Shown in pieces: positions 1-8,633 of a DNA stretch of 39,813 bases (positions within the stretch are counted from its first letter, which is position 1; each line of letters starts with the position of its first letter). Where the stretch lies: NCBI RefSeq assembly GCF_037997115.1, contig NZ_CP150484.1:1867046-1906858 (forward strand), written 5' to 3'. Below the pieces are notes generated by a model that was given only the letters and a program-made list of their open reading frames with translations, made no database searches and was not told the origin of the DNA. The position numbers and the translations under genes are program-made. This DNA comes from Amycolatopsis coloradensis. Lineage in GTDB: Bacteria; Actinomycetota; Actinomycetes; Mycobacteriales; Pseudonocardiaceae.

Positions 1-905
1 GGGTCGGCGTCGAGCGTTTCGAGGTAGCTGCCCAGCTCGGCGCCCACTTCGGACAGCAGCACCGACGCCTCGTCCAACCGGGGCCCGAGTTCACGCAGCA
101 CGGCGTCTTCGGAACCGGTCAGATGGCGGCTCGCCTCCCCGATCAGCCCCAGGGCGCCGGGCGCGTCCGGATCCCCGTCCGCCGAACCGGCGACGGCGGC
201 GTGCGCCGCGCTGGCCGCCGCCCTCAGTTCGTCGACCGCGGCGAGCCGCTTGATCTGCTCGGTGAGTTCCGTGTCCTCGCCCGGTTCCGGCGCGACGGCG
301 TCGATCTCGGCGAGGCCGTGGCGCAACAGGTCGGCCTGCTGCGCCATCTCGCGGGAGCGGGTGGAACGCTCGGTCAGTTCGGCGACGACGGCGAGCCACT
401 CGTCCCGGACGGCGCGATACCGCTCGAGCGGTTCGGTGACGGCCTCACCGGCGAACCGGTCGATCACCGCGCGCTGCTCGGCGGGCCGGAGCAGCCGCAG
501 CTGATCGTTCTGCCCGTGGACGGCGATCAGCTGCTCGGACAGATCGGCCAGTACCCCGACCGGCACCGAACGGCCGCCGAGGTGGGCACGGGACCGGCCG
601 TCGACCGAGACCGCGCGCAGCGCGATGACACTGCCGTCCTCGTCGACCTCCGCCCCGGCGTCGGTGACGATCCGGGTGGCGCCCTCGGCACCGCCCAGCT
701 CGAAGCGGCCTTCCACGAAGGCCTTCAGCATTCCCGTCCGCACCTTGGACACTTCGGCTCGGCCGCCGGAGAGCAGGTGCAACCCGCTGACGACCATGGT
801 CTTGCCCGCACCCGTCTCACCGGTGACGACGGTGAAGCCCGCGTGCAGTTCCAGCAGGGCGTCCTCGATGACTCCGAGGCCCTGGATGCGCATCTCGGCC
901 AGCAC
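1..905 (-). CDS. recN: DNA repair protein RecN, N-terminal part (runs off the window)
   Basis: SMC-like ATPase that acts at double-strand breaks with RecA. The reverse strand reads MRIQGLGVIEDALLEL near the start, followed by a Walker A motif GETGAGKT and the RecN-typical stretch VVSGLHLLSGGRAE. Further on come VHGQNDQLRLLRPAEQ and a helical coiled-coil region rich in E, R and A. About 300 codons are present; RecN is normally about 550-600 residues, so the C-terminal ATPase half with Walker B lies to the left of the window. The start is uncertain: GTG at 905 gives VLAEMRIQG, a common actinobacterial N-terminus, while ATG at 893 and GTG at 914 are in-frame alternatives without a clear ribosome binding site. 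A long plus-strand reading frame over the same bases is only a shadow. Confidence 0.9.
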   Translation of the reverse strand, partial: MLAEMRIQGLGVIEDALLELHAGFTVVTGETGAGKTMVVSGLHLLSGGRAEVSKVRTGMLKAFVEGRFELGGAEGATRIVTDAGAEVDEDGSVIALRAVSVDGRSRAHLGGRSVPVGVLADLSEQLIAVHGQNDQLRLLRPAEQRAVIDRFAGEAVTEPLERYRAVRDEWLAVVAELTERSTRSREMAQQADLLRHGLAEIDAVAPEPGEDTELTEQIKRLAAVDELRAAASAAHAAVAGSADGDPDAPGALGLIGEASRHLTGSEDAVLRELGPRLDEASVLLSEVGAELGSYLETLDAD

Positions 906-952
906 GACGCCCACCGTAGCGGCCCACCCCGACCATTCCCGCACCCGGCACG

Positions 953-1003
953 TCAGGAAAGGGTCGTTCAAGACGAAAAACGTCCTGAACGACCCTTTCC
1001 TGA
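953..1003. terminator. Long perfect palindrome between the trehalose genes and recN
   Basis: The 18-base arm 953-970 is exactly complementary to 986-1003. Inside it, GACG (972-975) and CGTC (981-984) pair around an AAAAA loop, so almost the whole 51 bases can fold into one hairpin. It lies 16 bases after the stop of the OtsB-GH15 gene and is well placed as its terminator, although no T-run follows the stem. The regular design could also mark it as a copy of a genome-wide repeat palindrome. Confidence 0.6.
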
Positions 1004-1018
1004 TACGTGAAGCGCGGG

Positions 1019-3547
1019 TTACTGGGAAAGCAGGTTCGCGCAGCGGATCAGCCCGATGTGCGAGTACGCCTGCGGGTGGTTGCCCAGCGAGCGCTCCGCG
1101 ATCGGGTCGAACTGCTCGGGCAGCAGCCCGGTCGGGCCCGCGGCGTCGACGATCTGCGTGAACAGTTCCTCGGCCTCGGTGCGCCGCCCCGTGAGCAGGT
1201 ACGCCTCGATGAGCCAGGCCGCGCAGATGTGGAAGCCGCCCTCGCCGCCGGGAAGGCCGTCGTCGCGGCGGTAACGGTACACAGTGGACCCGCTGCGCAG
1301 TTCCGCCTCGATCGCGGTCACCGTGGACTGGAACCGCGGGTCGGCCGGATCGATCAGCCCGGTCAGCCCGACGAACAGCGACGCGGCGTCGAGATCCGTT
1401 CCGTCGTAAGCGGTCGTGAAGGCCTGGACCTCTTCGTTCCAGCCCTTCTCCAGGACGTCCGCGGCGATCTCGTCCCGCAGCGAAGGCCACGCGCCCGGAA
1501 CCTCGCGGCCGTAGACCTCGCCCAGTTTGATCGCCCTGTCGATGGTCACCCAGCACATCACCCGCGAGTACACCCGGTGGCGCGGAACGTGCCGCTCCTC
1601 CCAGATACCGTGGTCCGGCTCGTTCCAGCGCCGCGTGACGGCCTCGGCCATCGCGCGCACCATCTGCCAGTCCTCGTCGCGGAGTTCGCCGCGCGCCGCC
1701 GCCAACGTCTGCACGAGTTCGACGACCGGGCCGAACACGTCCAGCTGGACCTGGTGGTTCGCCAGGTTGCCGACGCGGACCGGCCGCGAACCGGCGTACC
1801 CGGGCAGCGACTCGATGACCGCTTCGGCGCCGATCACGCTGCCCGCCAACGTGTACAGCGGGTGCAACCGTTCCGGACCGGCCAAAGTGGACAGTACGCC
1901 GTGCAGCCAGCGGAGGTAGCCTTCCGCCTCTTCGATCGAGCCGAGGTGGACCAGTTCGCGCACGGTCATGGCCGCGTCACGGATCCAGCAATAGCGGTAG
2001 TCCCAGTTCCGGACGCCGCCGATCTCCTCCGGCAGCGAGGACGTCGCCGCCGCGAGCACGCCGCCGGTGTCGGTGTTCACCAGCCCGCGCAGCGTGAGCG
2101 CCGAGCGGCCGACGAGGTCGGTCTGGACGCTGGGCAGTTTGAGCGTCCGCGCCCAGGTGCTCCAGTACTCGCCCGCACGGGCCCGGCGATCCGCTTCGGA
2201 CAGTTCGTGCGCGCCGAGGTCCGAGGTGCCGCAACGGAGTTCGAGTACCACCGGATTGTCCGAGGTCGGGGTGACGAGCGCCGTCGCGGTGTCGTTCATG
2301 CCGTCGGAGGTGATCTCCCACTCCACGCCCGGCGAGCGCAGCGCGAACGGTTCCGAGGTGCCCTGCACCAGGATCCCATCGCCCTGGGCGACCAGCTTCA
2401 CCGGCACACCACCGAATTCGGGCCGCGGCGCGAACACGATCTCCGCCGCCGCCTCACCCGAGATCACCCGGACGAGATCCGTACGGTGCGCGGGGCTCTC
2501 CGGCTCGAGGTAGTCGGTGACGAGCAGCCGCGACCAGCGGGTCTCGACCGTCATCGTGTTCGGCAGGTAGCGCTGCCCGAGCGGCAGGCCGTTGCGGTGC
2601 GGCTTGATCGAGAAGTGTCCGGCGCCGGCCCCGCCGAGCAGGTCCGCGAAGATCGCGGGCGCGTCGGGCCCGGGGTGGCACAGCCAGGTCAGCCGGGCGT
2701 CCGGCGTGACCAGCGCGACCGAACGTTCGTTGGCCAGCATGGAAAGCCGCTCGATCGGCGGCGCCTGCTCGCCGTACAGCCAGTTACGCCGCTCTTCGAG
2801 GAGGAAGGCGAGCACCATCGCGACGTCGACGGTGTCCGGGACCCGGTACTGCGCGAGGCTTTCGCCGTCGCCGACCTTCACGCCGAGGTCCGGGCCGGAG
2901 ATCCGGGCGAACGCCTTCTCGTCGGTGACGTCGTCGCCGAGGAAGACCGCGGCCGTCGCGCCGACCTGGTGGCGCAGGGTGTCCAGCGCGCGGCCCTTGT
3001 CCGTCTGGACGACCGCGAGCTCGACGACCTCCTTGCCGTCGGTCGTGGACACGCCCTCCCACCGCGCGGGTCCATCGTGGACGTCGCGCAGGACCCGGCG
3101 GCCCGCCTCGTGCTCGGCGCGGCGTACGTGCACCGCGATGCTCGCGGGCTTGACCTCGAGCGAGACGCCCGGCACGTCGAGCACCAGGTTCTCGAGCTCG
3201 GCTTCGAGCCGTCTGTGCAGCTCGCGGGCCTTATCGTCGAGCGCGTGGATGAAGCCGATGTCGAATTCGGACCCGTGGCTGCCGACCAGGTTCACCTCGG
3301 CCGGGAGACGGGACAGGGTGGCGAGATCACGCAGCGCGCGGCCGGAGATGACGGCGGTGGTCGTCTCGTGCAGGCCGGCCAGCGACCTGAGCGCGCCTAC
3401 CGATTCGGGCAGCGGCCGGGCTTCGTCCGGATTGGCCGTGATCGGAGCCAGCGTGCCGTCGTAGTCGCAGGCGACCAGCAACCGCGGGGTGCGCGCGACC
3501 TGGACGATCGCGCGCCGCAGCTCGGCGGGCAGTGCCTCGGCGGTCAA
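1019..3547 (-). CDS. otsB: Trehalose-6-phosphate phosphatase fused to a GH15 glycoside hydrolase
   Basis: Two-domain protein of 842 residues. Residues about 20-240 form a HAD-type trehalose-6-phosphate phosphatase: D28-Y-D30-G-T is motif I (nucleophile and acid/base), and GDDVTDEKAF near residues 204-212 is the metal-binding motif. Residues about 260-840 are a GH15 glucoamylase/trehalase-like module with GGVRNWDYRYCWIRDA near 510-525, the general-acid region GIWEER near 650 and the general-base region GLLPEQ near 805. The phosphatase completes trehalose synthesis after OtsA; the GH15 half may hydrolyse trehalose or another alpha-glucoside. I chose TTG at 3547 because GAGGAG lies 6 bases upstream. 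The frame opens to 3646, but that start would overlap otsA and lacks support. It is in an operon with otsA, 37 bases downstream of it. Confidence 0.88.
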   Translation of the reverse strand: MTAEALPAELRRAIVQVARTPRLLVACDYDGTLAPITANPDEARPLPESVGALRSLAGLHETTTAVISGRALRDLATLSRLPAEVNLVGSHGSEFDIGFIHALDDKARELHRRLEAELENLVLDVPGVSLEVKPASIAVHVRRAEHEAGRRVLRDVHDGPARWEGVSTTDGKEVVELAVVQTDKGRALDTLRHQVGATAAVFLGDDVTDEKAFARISGPDLGVKVGDGESLAQYRVPDTVDVAMVLAFLLEERRNWLYGEQAPPIERLSMLANERSVALVTPDARLTWLCHPGPDAPAIFADLLGGAGAGHFSIKPHRNGLPLGQRYLPNTMTVETRWSRLLVTDYLEPESPAHRTDLVRVISGEAAAEIVFAPRPEFGGVPVKLVAQGDGILVQGTSEPFALRSPGVEWEITSDGMNDTATALVTPTSDNPVVLELRCGTSDLGAHELSEADRRARAGEYWSTWARTLKLPSVQTDLVGRSALTLRGLVNTDTGGVLAAATSSLPEEIGGVRNWDYRYCWIRDAAMTVRELVHLGSIEEAEGYLRWLHGVLSTLAGPERLHPLYTLAGSVIGAEAVIESLPGYAGSRPVRVGNLANHQVQLDVFGPVVELVQTLAAARGELRDEDWQMVRAMAEAVTRRWNEPDHGIWEERHVPRHRVYSRVMCWVTIDRAIKLGEVYGREVPGAWPSLRDEIAADVLEKGWNEEVQAFTTAYDGTDLDAASLFVGLTGLIDPADPRFQSTVTAIEAELRSGSTVYRYRRDDGLPGGEGGFHICAAWLIEAYLLTGRRTEAEELFTQIVDAAGPTGLLPEQFDPIAERSLGNHPQAYSHIGLIRCANLLSQ

Positions 3548-3584
3548 CGATTTCTCCTCGGGAACGTAGCGGGGGTTGGGGGAA

Positions 3585-5036
3585 TCAGTCGGCCGGTTCG
3601 GCACCGAGCGCTTGGAGGAACGAGCGCGCCCAGCGGTCGACGTCATGCGTGAGGACCTGTCGACGCATGGCGCGCATACGGCGGCGTCCCTCTGCGGGGT
3701 CGAGCGTAATGGCAGTCTCCAAGGCGTTCTTCACCCCGTCCAGGTCATGCGGGTTGACCAGGAGCGCGCTGGTGAGCTCCGCCGCGGCGCCGGCGAACTC
3801 CGAAAGCACGAGCGCGCCGCCCAGGTCGTGGCGGCAGGCGACGTACTCCTTGCAGACGAGGTTCATCCCGTCACGCAGGGGAGTGACCACCATGACGTCG
3901 GCCGCGGAGAAGAACGCGGCCAGCTCAGTCCGGTTCACGGACTGGTGCAGATAATGCACGACCGGGTGACCCACGCGGGCGAATTCCCCGTTGATCCGCC
4001 CGACCATCTGCTCGATGTCGCCGCGCATCCGCTGGTAGTGCTCGACGCGCTCACGGCTCGGGGTGGCCAGCTGGACGAACGTGACGTCCTCCGGGCGGAC
4101 GCGGCCTTCGTGCAGCAACTCGTGCAGCGCCTGCAACCGCAGGTCGATGCCCTTGGTGTAGTCGAGCCGGTCGACGCCGAGCAGGACCTTCTTCGGATTG
4201 CCCAGGTCGCGCCGCAGCTGGGCGGCGCGTTCGGCGACGCCCTTGGTCTTGGCGAGTCTGTCGAGGCCGATGGCGTCGATGGAGATCGGGAACGCGCCGA
4301 CCCGCACCGTGCGGTCGCCGACCTGCATCAGGCCGGGGCGGGTGCGGATGCCGACCGCGCCGCGGCTGGACTCGAGGCCTGCCAGCTGCCGCGCCAGCCA
4401 GAGGAAGTTCTGCGCGCCACCCGGCCGGTGGAACCCGACGAGGTCGGCCCCGACCAGGCCGCGGACGATCTCGGTCCGCCACGGCATCTGCATGAACAAC
4501 TCGACCGGGGGAAACGGGATGTGCAGGAAGAACCCGATCCGGAGGTCGGGACGCAGTTCGCGGAGCATCGCCGGGACCAGCTGCAGCTGGTAGTCCTGGA
4601 TCCACACGGTCGCGCCCTCGGCGGCGACCTTGGCGCTCGCCTCGGCGAAACGCCGGTTCACCCGGACGTAGGACTCCCACCAGCTCCGGTCGAACACCGG
4701 CCGTGCCACCACGTCGTGGTATAGCGGCCAGAGCGTCGCGTTGGAGAAGCCCTCGTAGTAGTCACGGACGTCGTCCGACGTCAGGGAGACCGGGTGCAGG
4801 ACCAGGCCGTCGTCGTCGAACTCCTCGACGTCGACGTCGGGCACACCCGGCCACCCGACCCAGGCTCCCTTGCGTGACCGCAGGAAAGGTTCGAGCGCGG
4901 ACACCAGCCCGCCAGGGCTCGCCGTCCAGCGCCTGCTTCCGTCGGCGGTCCGTTCGAGGTCCACCGGGAGCCGGTTCGCCACCACCACGAAATCCGCGGA
5001 GGCCGTTCTGCTCGTCTCGGCAATCACTTCGTCCAC
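3585..5036 (-). CDS. otsA: Trehalose-6-phosphate synthase (GT20)
   Basis: Cytoplasmic GT20 glycosyltransferase of 483 residues that makes trehalose-6-phosphate from a nucleotide-activated glucose (UDP- or GDP-glucose) and glucose-6-phosphate. Family signatures appear in order: [13 protein letters not shown] near residue 18, the glycine pair [39 protein letters not shown], the acceptor-site stretch [22 protein letters not shown], and the donor-site stretch [14 protein letters not shown]. Length is normal for bacterial OtsA. It is transcribed leftward, with the phosphatase-GH15 gene immediately downstream, giving a complete OtsA-OtsB route for an osmotic and desiccation protectant. Confidence 0.95.
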   Translation of the reverse strand: MDEVIAETSRTASADFVVVANRLPVDLERTADGSRRWTASPGGLVSALEPFLRSRKGAWVGWPGVPDVDVEEFDDDGLVLHPVSLTSDDVRDYYEGFSNATLWPLYHDVVARPVFDRSWWESYVRVNRRFAEASAKVAAEGATVWIQDYQLQLVPAMLRELRPDLRIGFFLHIPFPPVELFMQMPWRTEIVRGLVGADLVGFHRPGGAQNFLWLARQLAGLESSRGAVGIRTRPGLMQVGDRTVRVGAFPISIDAIGLDRLAKTKGVAERAAQLRRDLGNPKKVLLGVDRLDYTKGIDLRLQALHELLHEGRVRPEDVTFVQLATPSRERVEHYQRMRGDIEQMVGRINGEFARVGHPVVHYLHQSVNRTELAAFFSAADVMVVTPLRDGMNLVCKEYVACRHDLGGALVLSEFAGAAAELTSALLVNPHDLDGVKNALETAITLDPAEGRRRMRAMRRQVLTHDVDRWARSFLQALGAEPAD

Positions 5037-5117
5037 CAGCCGCTCCCTCGGTTCGCGGGTCGCTGCCCTAGGCGGAAACCCTATCGCGCGAGGAGGCCGC
5101 GGCCGGTCGCCGAGCGA

Positions 5118-6683
5118 TCACTCCAAGCGTCGTTCGGCGGGTTCCATCGGGCCCGCCATCCTCGGCCCGGCGAACTTGCGTTCGAGCCTGCCGAGCCCCG
5201 TGCGCACCGGCTGCGCCAGGTATTCGCCGAGTACCACACCCGCTGCCAGGGCAAGCCCGATCGCGACCGCGGTCATCAGCGTCGAGATGTTCCCGCCGGG
5301 CTCGACGCCCAATTGGTATAGACCACGATAGGTGGAGAGGCCGGGGAGAAGGGGCGTGATGCCGGACACAGCCACCACGAGGGGCGTCACCTTGAGCCGC
5401 CTGGCCAGCACGCCGCCGCAGAAACCGACCAGCGTGGCGGCGACGGCGGACGAACTGACGGCCTGGAAGTCGGTCAGCATCAAGGCGCCGTAGACCGCGC
5501 CGCCGATGGCGCCCGCCGCTCCCGCGACGATCATCGCGCGCAGCGTCGAGTAGGAGGCCAGCGCGAAGCAGGCCGACGCGCCGACGCTGCCGAGGATGAT
5601 GATCGGCAGGTCCTGCGGCGTCGACGAGACGACCTCGGGCAGCGGCGTCAGCGGGAGACCGAGCAGCACCGCGATCTTCAGCGCGAGCACCACGCCCGCG
5701 ATCAGCCCGGCACTCATCAGCGCGGTTTCCATCGTGCGCCCGGCCGCCGTGACGTAATAGCCGGTGATGGCGTCCTGCACGGCGGAAACCGTGGAGAGAC
5801 CGGACAGCAGCACGGTGACGGCCGCCGCGACGACCAGCGTGGGTTTGTCCGTGGTGAGCAGGTTGCTGCTGACTATGGCCATCGCGGACAGGGTCGCGAC
5901 CAGGCCGCCGATCACCTGCTGGAAGAAGAACGGCAGCGCGAAGCGGTTGAGGAAGCGGCCGAGGCGGTCGATGACCGCGCTGATCACCAGGGCGACCAGG
6001 GCGACGTCGATGCTGCCGCCGAGGATCAGGGTGATGAACGCGGCCAGCCCGCCCCAGGCGGCCGTGGCCACCCAGCGGGGGTACGGGTGTGGCGCGGTGG
6101 TGATCCGTTGGAGTTCCTGCTGGGCCTCTTCGGCGCCGATGTTGCCGCGGACGATCCGGCGGACCAGCGTCTCGGTCTGGGTGAGCCGCGTGTAGTCGAG
6201 GCTGCGCGAGCGGACCACGCGCAGCGCCGTGACCGGGGCCATGTCGGTGCCGCGGTGGCAGGTCACCGTGATCGACGTGAAGATCACGTCGACCTCGCAG
6301 TGCGGGAGGCCGAGCGCGGAGGTCAGCGCGATGATCGTCGCCGTGACGTCGGAGGCGCCGGCGCCACTCGACATCTGGACCTCGCCGATACGCAGGGCGA
6401 GGTCCAGGACGAAGTTGACCGTCGAGTCGTCGGGCGGCTTCGGGCCCATCGCCTCGTCGGCCTCGACGGCGGGCTGCTCCGCCGTCGGCGCCTCGAGGAT
6501 CTGCCAGGCGCGGCGGCGCAGCAGATTCGGCCGGTGCGAGCGAGCCTGGGGGATCGATCGCTCTCCGTCACGCTGGCGCGGCGCTTCCAGCAGCCATTCG
6601 CCACGTTCGGGTGTTTCGTCCTGGTTCTTTTCGGCACCGCGTTCGCCGCGCTGGGCTCCCTTGGTGTGCTCGTTGATCTTCAT
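5118..6683 (-). CDS. Threonine/serine exporter family membrane protein (ThrE-like)
   Basis: Inner-membrane protein of 521 residues. After a charged N-terminal tail of about 80 residues comes the ThrE N-terminal domain: FVLDLALRIGEVQMSSGAGASDVTATI, then CEVDVIFTSITVTCHRG, a region known in the family as a conserved cytoplasmic segment. About ten hydrophobic segments follow, split into an N-terminal ThrE half and a C-terminal half starting near LPLTPLPEVV. This single-chain layout matches actinobacterial ThrE, which exports L-threonine and L-serine by proton antiport. The ATG at 6683 has a strong GAGGAGG about 9 bases upstream. The gene is divergent from phoD, sharing the 149-base gap. The family is clear; the exported substrate is inferred. 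Confidence 0.87.
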   Translation of the reverse strand: MKINEHTKGAQRGERGAEKNQDETPERGEWLLEAPRQRDGERSIPQARSHRPNLLRRRAWQILEAPTAEQPAVEADEAMGPKPPDDSTVNFVLDLALRIGEVQMSSGAGASDVTATIIALTSALGLPHCEVDVIFTSITVTCHRGTDMAPVTALRVVRSRSLDYTRLTQTETLVRRIVRGNIGAEEAQQELQRITTAPHPYPRWVATAAWGGLAAFITLILGGSIDVALVALVISAVIDRLGRFLNRFALPFFFQQVIGGLVATLSAMAIVSSNLLTTDKPTLVVAAAVTVLLSGLSTVSAVQDAITGYYVTAAGRTMETALMSAGLIAGVVLALKIAVLLGLPLTPLPEVVSSTPQDLPIIILGSVGASACFALASYSTLRAMIVAGAAGAIGGAVYGALMLTDFQAVSSSAVAATLVGFCGGVLARRLKVTPLVVAVSGITPLLPGLSTYRGLYQLGVEPGGNISTLMTAVAIGLALAAGVVLGEYLAQPVRTGLGRLERKFAGPRMAGPMEPAERRLE

Positions 6684-6832
6684 GATCGATCCACCTCCTC
6701 ACTCTGGTTCGAGGGACTTTCCCGAGGAGCATCGGGGCCGGTGCCTCGACCGTTGCAGGAAACCCGAAGTGGCGTCCACCACGTCGGAGGAAGATCGTCG
6801 CGGGCGCGCCGGTTTGCGGCACACTGCATGCC

Positions 6833-8401
6833 ATGGCGTCCTCCGTGAGCAGGCGATCCGTTCTTCGCGCGGCCGGGGTCACCGCCGCCGGAACAGCGGC
6901 GACATTCACCCTTTCGGGTGCATCTATCGGGGCGGAGGCCCCGGTTTTCTCGCACGGGGTGGCGTCGGGCGATCCGATGCCCGATTCGGTCCTTCTCTGG
7001 ACCCGTGTCACGCCTTCGCCGGAGGCGGTTCCGGGATCCGGAAAAGGGGCGGCGGCGGACGTCCGGTGGGAGGTGGCCGAAGACGCCGGATTCGCGCGCG
7101 TCGTCGCTCGCGGTCACGTCCGGACGGGGCCGGAACGCGACCATACGGTGAAGGTGACGGCGGGCGGGCTGTGCGCGTCGACGGAGTATTGGTACCGCTT
7201 CACCGCTCAGGGGAAGGTCTCGCCGTCCGGGCGGACACGCACCGCGCCTTCGCACGACGAGGACCTCGCGAGCCTGAGGTTCGGCGTGGTCTCGTGCGCC
7301 AACTGGGCTGTCGGTCACTTCGCCCCCTACGGCTACCTGGCCGACCGCGACGATCTGGACGCCTTCATTCACCTGGGTGACTACCTCTACGAAGGGAATC
7401 CCAACCCTGCGGGTGATCTCCGGCCTTCGGTACCGCCCAACGAGTTGATCACCCTGGGCGACTACCGGCAACGCCACGCGATGTACAAGACCGACGAACA
7501 CCTCCGACGGCTCCACGCCCGTCACCCGATGGTCGCGACCTGGGACGACCACGAGGCCGCCGACAACGCTTGGTCCGGCGGGTCGCCGTCACACGATCCG
7601 GCGACCGAGGGACGCTGGCACGACCGGGTGCGGGCCGCGCACCAGGCGTACTTCGAATGGATGCCGGTGCGGCACCGCGGCGACCGGCTGTACCGGCGGC
7701 TGAAGTTCGGGAGGCTGGCCGACCTCACCATGCTGGACCTGCGGACGTACCGGACCCGGCAGCCCGGCCCGGCTTCGGTGGAGGGCACCATCCTCGGCGC
7801 CGAGCAACGGCGGTGGTTCCTGGACGGCCTCGCGCGCGGTACCGCGTCCTGGAACCTGATCGGGAACTCGGTGATGGTCACGCCGATCAAGATCCCCGCG
7901 CTGCCCACCCGCGAACGGCTCGCGCTCGACGACCTGCTCGACGGCCAGCCGACCACGGTGAACACCGACCAGTGGGACGGCTACACCGCCGACCGTCGCC
8001 GGGTCCTCGACACCATCGCCGCGCAGGGTCGCGGCAACACGGTGTTCCTGACCGGCGACGTCCACTCGTCGTGGGCGAACGACGTGCCGAGGGACGGGAC
8101 GAGCGTCGCCGTGGAGTTCGTCTGCCCGTCGGTCACCTCGGACAACATCGACGAGCAGCTCGGCGTCCCGCCGCGGACCGGCTCGCTGAAGGTGGAGGCC
8201 GCGATCCGCGCGCTGAACCCGCACGTGCGCTTCGTCGAGCTCGACTCGCACGGCCCCTGCGTCCTCGAAGTGACCCCGGAAGCCGTCCGGATGAACTGGT
8301 ACTACGTCGCCGACCGCCGCGACCCGGCGACCGCCGTGACGTTCGCGCACGCCTTCCGGACCGTCGCCGGAGAGCCCTGGGTGCGCCCTGCGGACGGCTG
8401 A
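6833..8401 (+). CDS. phoD: PhoD-type alkaline phosphatase, Tat-exported
   Basis: Secreted metallophosphoesterase of 522 residues, expected to use calcium and iron to release phosphate from phosphodiesters or monoesters. The N-terminus has a twin-arginine signal, SRRSVLRAAGV, followed by an alanine-rich hydrophobic core, so export is as a folded protein. A PhoD N-terminal beta domain (FSHGVASGDPMPDSVLLWTRV) precedes the phosphatase domain. Metal-ligand motifs are visible: FGVVSCANW, HLGDYLYEG, TWDDHEAADNAW and FLTGDVHSSWAND. Length is typical of the family. ATG at 6833 places the signal peptide correctly, but no strong ribosome binding site precedes it. It is the last chromosomal gene before the tRNA that hosts the element. 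Confidence 0.92.
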   Translation: MASSVSRRSVLRAAGVTAAGTAATFTLSGASIGAEAPVFSHGVASGDPMPDSVLLWTRVTPSPEAVPGSGKGAAADVRWEVAEDAGFARVVARGHVRTGPERDHTVKVTAGGLCASTEYWYRFTAQGKVSPSGRTRTAPSHDEDLASLRFGVVSCANWAVGHFAPYGYLADRDDLDAFIHLGDYLYEGNPNPAGDLRPSVPPNELITLGDYRQRHAMYKTDEHLRRLHARHPMVATWDDHEAADNAWSGGSPSHDPATEGRWHDRVRAAHQAYFEWMPVRHRGDRLYRRLKFGRLADLTMLDLRTYRTRQPGPASVEGTILGAEQRRWFLDGLARGTASWNLIGNSVMVTPIKIPALPTRERLALDDLLDGQPTTVNTDQWDGYTADRRRVLDTIAAQGRGNTVFLTGDVHSSWANDVPRDGTSVAVEFVCPSVTSDNIDEQLGVPPRTGSLKVEAAIRALNPHVRFVELDSHGPCVLEVTPEAVRMNWYYVADRRDPATAVTFAHAFRTVAGEPWVRPADG

Positions 8402-8412
8402 ACGGGCGCCGA

Positions 8413-8446
8413 TATACTGGCCGTGCCCGGGCTGCCCTGGGCACGG
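8413..8446 (+). promoter_or_regulatory. tRNA leader: possible -10 box and a hairpin
   Basis: TATACT at 8413-8418 resembles a -10 box, with no convincing -35. CCGTGCCC (8421-8428) is exactly complementary to GGGCACGG (8439-8446), forming a hairpin that ends on the first base of the tRNA. It could be a pre-tRNA leader structure or the terminator of phoD. Confidence 0.4.
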
Positions 8447-8518
8447 CCGCTATAGCTCAGCTGGTAGAGCATCTGTCTTGTAAACAGAAGGTCAGGGGTT
8501 CGAGCCCCCTTGGCGGCT
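8446..8518 (+). tRNA. tRNA-Thr (anticodon TGT)
   Basis: A complete 73-base cloverleaf. The acceptor stem GCCGCTA (8446-8452) pairs with TGGCGGC (8511-8517). The D arm is GCTC/GAGC. The anticodon stem TCTGT/ACAGA encloses the loop CTTGTAA, giving anticodon TGT, which reads ACA. The T arm is AGGGG/CCCCT around TTCGAGC. The discriminator is T and CCA is not encoded. The bases from 8477 to the 3' end are the element's attachment core, so the 3' half of this tRNA is supplied by the integrated element and the gene stays intact. Confidence 0.96.
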
Positions 8519-8527
8519 CAAGATCAA
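8477..8527 (+). repeat. Left attachment site (att core inside tRNA-Thr)
   Basis: 51 bases identical to 36934-36984. The repeat starts at the C of the anticodon loop and runs through the T arm, the 3' acceptor strand and nine further bases. Flanking bases differ at once on both sides, which defines the repeat limits. Confidence 0.95.
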
Positions 8528-8591
8528 ATATTTGTCTGACCAGCGTATTTTAGTTCCGGGAAGTTCTCTCGAACTGTCGCGAAGTGGATCT

Positions 8592-8611
8592 TGGTCCACG
8601 GTTTGGTCCAC
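8592..8611 (+). promoter_or_regulatory. Paired TGGTCCAC motifs, candidate integrase or excisionase arm sites (left)
   Basis: TGGTCCAC occurs at 8592-8599 and again at 8604-8611, 12 bp apart in the same orientation and about 65 bp inside the left core. The same motif pair with the same spacing is found inside the right end (36819-36838). Recurrence at both ends with one helical spacing suggests recombinase arm-type binding; this is inference. Confidence 0.45.
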
Positions 8612-8633
8612 CGGCCCTGCTAGCTTGAGATGC

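Noticed and set aside
123..1010. Long plus-strand reading frame over recN
   Set aside because: The minus strand encodes clear RecN motifs; the plus frame has shadow-like Arg/Pro/Asp-rich composition.
1007..3652. 881-codon plus-strand frame opposite the OtsB-GH15 gene
   Set aside because: Long antisense frames are common in very GC-rich genes; the minus product has catalytic motifs of two enzyme families and the plus product has none.
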